Assembly: GCA_033060915.1 (NCBI GenBank)
Contig: CM065390.1
Location: 16,271,001 to 16,335,000 of the forward strand
Length of the DNA stretch: 64,000 bases
Direction of reading: 5' to 3'
Origin: Euryodendron excelsum
Taxonomy: Eukaryota; Streptophyta; Magnoliopsida; Ericales; Pentaphylacaceae
Shown one piece after another: positions 57,345 through 64,000 of the stretch (its first letter is position 1; each line of letters starts with the position of its first letter). The notes beneath the pieces are model-generated. The model had not been told where the DNA came from, made no database searches, and saw only the letters and a program-made list of their open reading frames with translations. The position numbers were made by a program, and so were the translations under genes.

Positions 57345-58640
57345 CATCAGCTACCCGGTGATCAAATGTGCATCCAATAACAAGCCCACCACATTTTAGC
57401 TCCATCACCTGTTGGACCATGAATTTTGACAAATTATCTGGGGATTAACTTCCATTCTGCATAAGAAATTTACAGGTGTCCACATTCAGTTCTTCTCAGG
57501 GCTAACTCGGGGACAATTTGAAGCTTAAAACGACAACTTTAAATTATACTTTTTCTATTTTATTAATTTTTTGTAAAAAAATTTTGTATTATAAATGTGT
57601 TGATTTTGTGCCTTCTTTTTATAATAGGCCTTTTTCATTTGAATAATTATCCATTTTTCACTGAAAAAAGGATGTACAAACTATATAGTGCATTAACTTT
57701 AGGATATAAGATGTTATAAAAATTTCAGGCCTTCCAAAATTTAAACCAACTTTTTAAAAAAAAAAAAAAATTGTAATTTTTTGGATAAAAATTACAATTT
57801 TTTTTAGTTAAACCAGCTTTTTTTAAAAGAAATTATTTATTAATTGATTAAACTGGTTATTTTTACTTACAGTTTATTAATGTAGTTGATTTTGAGTCTT
57901 CTATTCTAATAAGTCTTTTTACTTGCCTAGAGGTTAAGTAGCCCTGCCTCCTCTTTTGTGTGTATGCAGACTCTGTGCAGTGATGGCAATGAACAGGGAA
58001 CAAGTAGAGGTCTGACTGAATTCATCTTGTTTGAGGCAAGGATGCAGGATTCAAAATGGGGATAGAGGCAGGGATGGACGTCAAAATGAAAATTCATGTG
58101 AGGATGGAGCCAGGGAAGGACTAAGTTTCTCCCTCACCCCTCCCTGCCCCGCTTTCCCGCTTTTAACATTTTTTAATATTTTTTCATATAGGTCACTTTT
58201 AGCTTTTTATTGTTATAGTAATCATACAAGTATTTATACTTCTTATCAAATTATACATCTATTACGTTTGAAGTACATTCTAGTATTTGATGTGCTAGTG
58301 ATACAATCATTAAGTTTTGTATTAATTGGTGTCCAACTTATATTGTTTGTTTCCTTTGTACCAAAAAAAAACTTGGGCTTGGGTTTGGATTTGGGCTGAG
58401 AGCGGAGGCGGGAATGGAGGTAGGGATAAAGATAGGTTTGTACCTGTGGAGGCAGGGATGGAGGTCCAAATTAATTTTCATTTGGGGACAGAGGTGGATA
58501 TTTTAAGTAGAGGCGGAGATAGAAATCTCAACCTCCACCCTGCCCCAGTCCATGTCCATTCCAAACTCTGTGTTTTGGGGTGGAGGTTCAATAGTCTTTT
58601 CATTTTAGCCTTTTAACTCGGGGAAAAATAAATATTTAGG

Positions 58641-58786
58641 TTTCGTTTGGAATTCGAATTTTCAGTAAAAGAAGAAAAATGTGAAGAAAAAGTAAACAAA
58701 TATAAATTTGTTCATTTTTCTTTCACATTTTTCTTTTCCTTTACTTTTTTCGTCAAAAATTCAGTTTCCAAACAAAGCATTAAGGA
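58641..58786. mobile_element. MITE-like hairpin in the intron, about 146 bp
   Basis: The left arm 'gtttggaattcgaattttc...aaaatgtgaagaaaaagt' and the reverse complement of the right arm 'gtttggaaactgaatttttg...' match over about 65 bp, with a centre near 'acaaatataaatttgt'. The arms resemble the element at 34484-34637. Confidence 0.65.
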
Positions 58787-59261
58787 GTTCACTTTTAGCA
58801 CACCGTTTGTTACTATTTTTTAAACAAGTGGCAAAAAAATCATGTGGAATAAGAATGCATGAAATAAAAAAGATTATAAATAATTTTCCCTTACTCACTT
58901 TTGATTTGGCATTTTGTAGATAATAGTTCAACAATTTTAGGACAGTCCTTAGCTGCTGGTATAAAATTCTTATTTAAATTGGTGACGTATTAAAATTAAA
59001 AAAATTCTATTGGTGTTTTGATTTGAAATGAAAGGATTACAAACAAACAAGGATAACAAACAACCATTTTGTTATGTATAGTAATTCTATAGAAAATTTG
59101 TTTTTATAACATTACTCAAAACTTAAACCATCTCTAAATATGGTTACTGGTTAAATATCAACTTCTTAATGTTTTTGGTAATTCCTAGCCTTATCCATAT
59201 TTTAATTTCCAAAGGCCGAAATTATGAAATATCTCTAGTCCATAAATAAGTGAACTAGAAG

Positions 59262-59668
59262 GGTGTCGCCTGGCTCCTCGGTCCCACATCTGTCTGTTGA
59301 GGTTGTCAATCTAGGTGAGCTTTGTTTTATTTAATGTATAAATTTTTTTAACTGAATAGTTTATAATTTTTGCAAGAGCATGATTTGCCAAAGGTTTCTT
59401 CCCAACTTGTAGCACGCTATTAGAAGATCATTGTGAATCTTATAGTAAACATCCATCCTAACTTGCAATCAAGAACTAAAAATCTATTGGGGAAGATGAA
59501 AGATCACTATTCAGTGAACCAGGTGTCGCCTCGCTCCTCGGTCCCATATCTGTCTATTGAGGTTGTCAAACTAGGTGAGCTTTGTTTTATTTAATGAAAG
59601 ATCTATCCATCCTAATTTGCAATCAAGAACTAAAAATCTATTGGGGAAGATGAAAGACCACTTTTCAG
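59262..59668. repeat. Direct duplication in the intron
   Basis: 59262-59340 repeats at 59523-59600 ('ggctcctcggtcccacatct', 'gaggttgtcaa'), and 59455-59517 repeats at 59609-59668 ('tgcaatcaagaactaaaaat'). The second copy lacks about 110 bp found between these blocks in the first. Confidence 0.85.
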
Positions 59669-60181
59669 CTTGTTTTCATTACATTGATTTCGTGCATGCC
59701 TGAGCATAACCAATAGCAGATAAAGTAAGTTTGAGCCTTCTGTATTTCAAGTCAAAAACACCCACCATTTTAACCTATGTAATGCATTTTCTTGTATTGT
59801 TTTTTTATGGTATTTTAATGAAGTTCTTATTTTATATAGAAATTCTATATAGAATAATGTGGGTATGCAAAGTGAATTTTGTGCAAAATTTTTATTAATA
59901 ATAATATAATTGTTTGTAGTCTTTTCATTTCAACCTAAAATGCCCAGCAATTTTACCTTATACTTGAAAATACTATTATCACATCATTTTGGTGGAGTTC
60001 TTTAATTAGAAATCATATAAAAATATCAATTTTTTTATTTATTATGATGGGAGCAACAATCCATTCTTTTGTACTGTCAACTGCTAAGAATTTAGCATCT
60101 CACCTCTCAGTGCACAGTTTTCTTTGTATGCGTTCTAGAGATGGCAATAAGGGCAACTGTGATGAATCGATGACTGGTTTT

Positions 60182-60215
60182 GGGTGGGGTTGGGGGTGGG
60201 GGTGGGGGTGGGGGG
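60182..60215 (+). repeat. G-run array with quadruplex potential
   Basis: Six runs of three to six G separated by one or two T. It lies in the BAHD intron on the strand opposite to transcription. Confidence 0.85.
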
Positions 60216-60893
60216 ATTTTAATTAATTAAAAAATTGATAAAAAAAATATTATGTATAAATCAATTTTTTTATACAAAGTGAATGAAATCTCACATGTAT
60301 TTATTAATGTGAATCTTATTACATTATAACTTGTGGGGGTAAGAAATTAATTTTTGTATAGCATTAATCAATTAGTAAAAAGACGGTTAAAAAAAACAAA
60401 AAATGGTTTTTCACAATCTAGTGATTACTGATTAGTGAATAAATCTACGCACTACAGGACATATAATATACATACACACGTGTATCTATTGCTTTTACCT
60501 GAATGCAGAGAACCCCTTGCTTCTTTAGGGGGACCAACTTTCCTTGAACGGAGGCATCTGGGTGATGTAGGTCGAGGTCTTGGAGCTCCACGTCGGCGTA
60601 AGCGTAGATAAAATCCACCCCGCGGTTGTTACACAAGAGCTCGGGCTCACCAAGACGGTTCTGCACCACTTCTCCGGTGAAGGCATAGAAGGAGACGAGA
60701 GCTTGAGCCAGGGCTTTCTTGAGGGCTCTCACCACCGTGTTCTCATGCGCATGATGCGTGGTGGTACCGGTCATGATCAGGCTTTGTTCTTTGGTAATGG
60801 TGGGCTTTTTCTTGTAGCAAAAGAAAATGCCGACATCCAGGGCCGGTGGGAGCAAATCTAGGTTTGACATGGGCAACCAGTGCTCTTGCATTG

Positions 60894-61563
60894 TGTCACG
60901 AGCTGCCCTTCAAGGCCGGGCCCATACCCTTATTTTCTAGCCTCGTGCTAACTCTACTATGTCTGTACATATTGTATAGAGTGTAGAAATGTAAGTTTGG
61001 AGTCGGATGCACACGTAGATTTTCCCATGTTAAGGTGTACAGCATCCAAGTTAGTAGTGTCCTAATCCTATCGAGAAGAGGTGTTATAATTTTTCCGAAG
61101 GGCTAGAAAATTAGTTTAGGATTATATATAGATGTATGTAAAAGGGTTTTGTCAAATTCCTTGTAAATATTTTTGTAGACCCATTATGACTCCTCAATGG
61201 GGTATAATGTTTGCTTGTATCAGTTTAGAAATGGCTTAAAAAGTATATATAGGGGAGGATAGTAAGGTGAGTCCAAATCCCTAGTTGTTGGTTGTTGGCA
61301 AACTAAACTCCCCACCTAATTGTAGTTTGGAATTGCTTTGTATATGCAATAAAAGTGATCTTATTGCTTGCAAATTGTGTGCCCATTACCTTCGTTGTTG
61401 CTTTAAATGTTCTTAGCTTGTTGCTTCCAAATTGCTTACTTGTGCACCTTCAGGTGTGTGTGTTGGCTTTCATTTGCGAGGTGTCCTTTTGGCTGATTTG
61501 TCTGGTGCCGCCCACAACAAGTGCCACACGGCCTAATCCACTTGAAAGTGTCGGACCGTGACA
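60894..61563 (+). mobile_element. 5' LTR of a Ty3 element (670 bp), inserted in the BAHD 5' end
   Basis: Begins TGTCACG and ends CGTGACA, perfect inverted ends. A TATA box is at 61244-61251 and AATAAA at 61348-61353, which define U3-R-U5 in plus orientation. The left border is 2 bp beyond the in-frame ATG of BAHD exon 1, so the insertion cut off the gene's start codon region. The 3' LTR lies outside the window, so the target duplication cannot be checked. Confidence 0.88.
61244..61251 (+). promoter_or_regulatory. TATA box of the Ty3 LTR
   Basis: TATATATA followed by G, about 350 bp into the LTR and about 100 bp before the AATAAA signal. Confidence 0.6.
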
Positions 61564-61565
61564 TT

Positions 61566-61578
61566 TGGTTTCAGAGCA
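61566..61578 (+). other. Primer-binding site, tRNA-iMet-like
   Basis: TGGTTTCAGAGCA begins two bases after the LTR and differs by one base from TGGTATCAGAGCA. Confidence 0.8.
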
Positions 61579-61606
61579 CAGTGGTTACTTGAAGGATCCG
61601 GGAACC

Positions 61607-62650
61607 ATGCCTCCAAAGAAGTCAGCACAAGACCGCCTCGACGAGATAGAGGTGGAAATAGAAAGGCTAAGACGTGAGACGAGGGAAATCTTGGCCCGGT
61701 TCGGTGATCGCCTAAACCTAGTAGAAGTAAGCACGGCAGTTGATACGCCACTGGCTAGTGCCACTATTGGCGGGCTCGCTAACACGGAAGAGCTTCGGGA
61801 TGAGGTAAAAGAGTTGAGAGGCGAGTTGGATGAAATCAACACCAAGCTAAACTTGCTAATGCGGGTAGTCGGTAACTCTGCCCCTCACACTTCAATCTTT
61901 GACACGACAAAGGTACGCGTTCCAAAACCCCGTGCCTACGGTGGAGCACGGGATGCCAAAGAGTTGGAGAACTATCTCTTTGACATGGATCAATATTGCA
62001 GGGTTATCAAGGCTGACTCAGAAGAAACTAAGGTCACCATGGCTACCATGTATTTGAGTGGTGATGCTAAACTATGGTGGCGCATGAAGCATGAAGAAAT
62101 CCTACAGGGCCGCTGTACCATTGACACATGGGAGGATTTAAAAAGGGAATTGAAGGCCCAATTCTTTCCCGAGAACGTCGAGTACATAGCTCAGCGCAAG
62201 CTTATAAATTTAAGACACACGGGCACTGTGAGGGAATATGTCAAACAATTCTCCGGGCTAATGTTGGACATCTGAGACATGTCGAAGAAGGATAAAATGT
62301 TCTATTTCTTGGAAGGGCTAAAGCCTTGGGCGCGTGCCGAGCTCCAAAGGCAACGAGTGCAGGACTTGGCATCCGCCCAGGCCGCTGCTGAGTGCCTGAT
62401 TGACTACACCTCCGAAGCTTCATCCTCCTCCTCGAACAAGAAGAAGGATTCATGGAGTGGGTCAGGTGGAGGCGGTGGAAAGTTTGTCAAGGCAAACAAG
62501 GGACAAAGTGGGAGAGGCGACAAGGGATCTTCTTCCTCCAAGTTCCAACCAAAGTCCCGAACGCCCAACACGGCAGGAGATAAGCCCAAGTTTATTAAAT
62601 GCTTTTTATGTAGCAGTCCCCATAGGGTGTCGAAGTGCCCCCATAGATAA
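61607..62650 (+). pseudogene. gag of the Ty3 (chromovirus-type) element, one internal stop
   Basis: Capsid polyprotein. I start at 61607 (MPPKKSAQDRLDEIEVEIER), the first ATG after the primer site. A coiled-coil N-terminus runs to about 61890. The capsid domain follows (AKELENYLFDMDQY, DAKLWWRMKHEE, WEDLKRELKAQFFPENVEY, LRHTGTVREYVKQFSGLML), then a Ser/Lys-rich linker and a CX2CX3HX4C zinc knuckle (62600-62641). A TGA at 62273-62275 interrupts the frame just after MLDI; the same phase continues at once. A second stop, TAA at 62648-62650, ends the frame right after the knuckle, where related elements read on into protease. The sequence is well preserved apart from these. Confidence 0.88.
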
Positions 62651-63916
62651 GCATTAAATGCCTTACAAGCTTCTTTGTCTAGTGGTGATGCACAAGAACC
62701 GGACGAAAAAAGAAGAAGCTGAAGGAGCCCTGCAGATGGGTGCTATGCGCTTGCTTAATGCCTTAAAGAAGTAAGCCGAGACAAAGAAGGCCTCGCCCAA
62801 AGGCCTAATATTCGTGGATGTGCGCATCAATGGCAAGTTGACTAGGGTCATGATTGACACCAGTGCCACTCACAACTTCGTGTCGGACACGGAGGCCGCA
62901 CGCTTGGGCCTAAAGCTAGACAAGGACTCAACCAAGATGAAAGCTGTGAACTCGGCAGCTCGGCCCATCCAAGGAGTAGCCAAATCAGTGCCAGTAAAGT
63001 TACAGAATTGGGAAGGGCATGCCAACTTCACCACTGTTCCTATGGATGATTTCCAAGTGATTTTGGGCATGAAATTTTTACGGGACACCAAGGCCATTAC
63101 AATGCCTTTTGCTAGCTCCTTGTGCTTGATGGGGGATGACCCCTGCCTTATTCCCACCGTGGCTCAATCCTCCAAAGACAAGTTTCTCTCGGCAATGCAA
63201 CTTAAGAAGGGGGTGAAGCACGGTGAACCAACATTTGTGGCAACTTTGTCGATGAATGAGGAAATGGAACAAGGACCCGTGCCAACAGCTATCAAAAGGG
63301 TTCTACGTGAATTTTTGGATGTGATGCCCAAAGAACTGCCCAAAGCTCTACCTCCATGGTGCCCGGTGTATCATGAGATTGAGTTGTTGCCAGGGGTAAA
63401 GCCTCCTGCTCGTGGGCCGTATAGAATGGCCCCTCCTAAGCTCGTAGAGCTAAGGAAACAATTGGACGAGTTGATTGAAGTGGGCTTCATTCGCCCTTCT
63501 AAAGCACCATTTGGAGCCCCTGTCCTGTTCCAAAAGAAGCACGATGGGAGTCTACGGCTATGTGTAGACTATCGGGCTTTCAATAAGGTGACGATGAAGA
63601 ACAAGTATCCCATCTCGCTGATCGCAGATCTCTTTGATCAATTGTGCAGTGCCAAGTTCTTCACCAAGCTCGATTTGCAGTTGGGCTATTATCAAGTGCG
63701 CATAGCAGATGGGGATGAACTGAAGACCACTTATGTGACGCGGTACGAGGCATTTGAGTTCTTGGTGATGCCTTTTGGCTTAACTAACGCCCCAACCACC
63801 TTTTGCACGTTGATGAACCAGGTGTTTCATGACTACCTAGACAAGTCTGTGGTGGTCTATCTAGATGACATAGTGGTGCACAGCTCTAGCCTCATCTTGC
63901 TGAGTTTGACTTCAAC
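62651..63916 (+). pseudogene. pol of the Ty3 element: protease and partial reverse transcriptase
   Basis: After the gag stop the same phase runs on to about 62710. The frame then shifts by one at an A6 run (62706-62711), and a TAA follows at 62772-62774. From 62775 the frame is open to 63916. Protease: the active-site triad reads DTS (62856-62864) where the family has D-S/T-G, so the enzyme is probably inactive. Linker, then reverse transcriptase: [58 protein letters not shown] and the catalytic YLDD (63858-63869). Immediately after, at about 63885-63893, the sequence jumps to the end of RNase H. The palm's last part, thumb and most of RNase H are deleted. No integrase is in the window. Confidence 0.88.
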
Positions 63917-64000
63917 CTAGAGTACAAGGCGGGCTGCACCAATCAGGTGGCAGACGCACTGAGTCGCAGGGCTGAGCTTGCTGCTATCAAGTTAGTGGCG
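63893..64000 (+). pseudogene. RNase H C-terminal fragment after an internal deletion
   Basis: One frame over from the reverse transcriptase, the last 108 bp read [20 protein letters not shown] then DALSRRAELAAIK, the typical end of Ty3 RNase H (VADALSR). It runs off the window edge, with integrase expected beyond. Confidence 0.85.

Larger units (their letters stand above)
57409..60498 (-). other. Intron of the BAHD gene, about 3.1 kb
   Basis: GT (60498-60497) to AG (57410-57409) on the minus strand. BAHD genes commonly have one intron at this place, just before the HXXXD block. The length is unusual and reflects inserted repeats: a MITE-like hairpin, a direct duplication, a GGGATGGAGG-rich stretch at 57975-58560 and a G-run. 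Confidence 0.75.
56368..60891 (-). pseudogene. BAHD acyltransferase, two exons, 5' end lost and premature stop
   Basis: BAHD enzymes are cytosolic and transfer acyl groups from CoA thioesters to alcohols or amines of specialised metabolites. Exon 1 (60891-60499) has [31 protein letters not shown] and ends CIQ at a CAG|GTAAAA donor. Exon 2 starts at 57408 after a caacag acceptor with [13 protein letters not shown], phase 0, then the catalytic HRVAD (57346-57360), [10 protein letters not shown] and the DFGWG motif (about 56616-56630). It ends at 56368. Three lesions: the first 20-30 codons are gone, replaced by an LTR at 60894; TAA at 57082-57084 replaces a residue before [13 protein letters not shown]; and an 18-bp duplication repeats SANMFH next to HRVAD. 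The closest types I recall are shikimate- or coniferyl-alcohol-using members; the substrate is unknown. Confidence 0.88.

Noticed and set aside
57975..58560. Terminal inverted repeat element with GGGATGGAGG words
   Set aside because: GC-rich words of both polarities are present, but I could not define ends or a target duplication.
61585..61845. Minus-strand frame of 86 codons in the Ty3 gag
   Set aside because: Shadow of the plus-strand gag coding sequence.

Overview
This 64-kb window is nuclear DNA of a flowering plant, probably a eudicot; I cannot name the species. Three host gene remnants with plant families and plant introns (PP2C phosphatase, LRR-extensin, BAHD acyltransferase) sit among nested plant LTR retrotransposons. 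There are no prokaryotic features, RNA genes or CRISPR arrays, and no intact protein-coding gene of normal length.

Layout. 1-15979 is a nest of Tat/Ogre-type Ty3 elements: a long LTR (1-2583), tRNA-Arg-like primer site, leader and decayed gag (to 5364). That gag is interrupted by a 7.3-kb compound insertion (5365-12640): a Copia-like LTR, a TRIM, and a 4.9-kb solo Tat LTR inside the TRIM. The gag resumes at 12641, followed by two head-to-head LTR fragments. 16352-22714 is a coding-free element with 2.8-kb LTRs, primer site, polypurine tract and perfect 5-bp target duplication. 24424-24561 is an orphan last exon of a PP2C. 25459-27795 (minus) is an LRR-extensin gene broken by one amber codon. 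31215-32492 is a putative solo LTR. 36120-42480 is an Athila-type cluster with LTRs in alternating orientation and decayed pol and gag. 45372-49748 is a second coding-free LTR element. 49863-54556 is a 4.7-kb solo Tat LTR with perfect target duplication. 54615-56302 is a Mutator-like element with 314-bp inverted repeats. 56368-60891 (minus) is a two-exon BAHD acyltransferase pseudogene. 60894-64000 is a Ty3 element that landed in the 5' coding end of that gene and runs off the window.

How the parts relate. The host genes do not form a pathway or cluster. The story is repeated insertion, unequal recombination to solo LTRs, and decay of genes by single stops and insertions. The most unusual signal is in the giant Tat LTRs: at the same place, just upstream of a conserved TATAAATA box, each copy carries 9-3-9 hairpins, and the hairpin 'word' differs between copies (GGCGCCACT in one, TGCGCATGT in another) while the geometry stays. 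I did not find a convincing new gene-encoded system.
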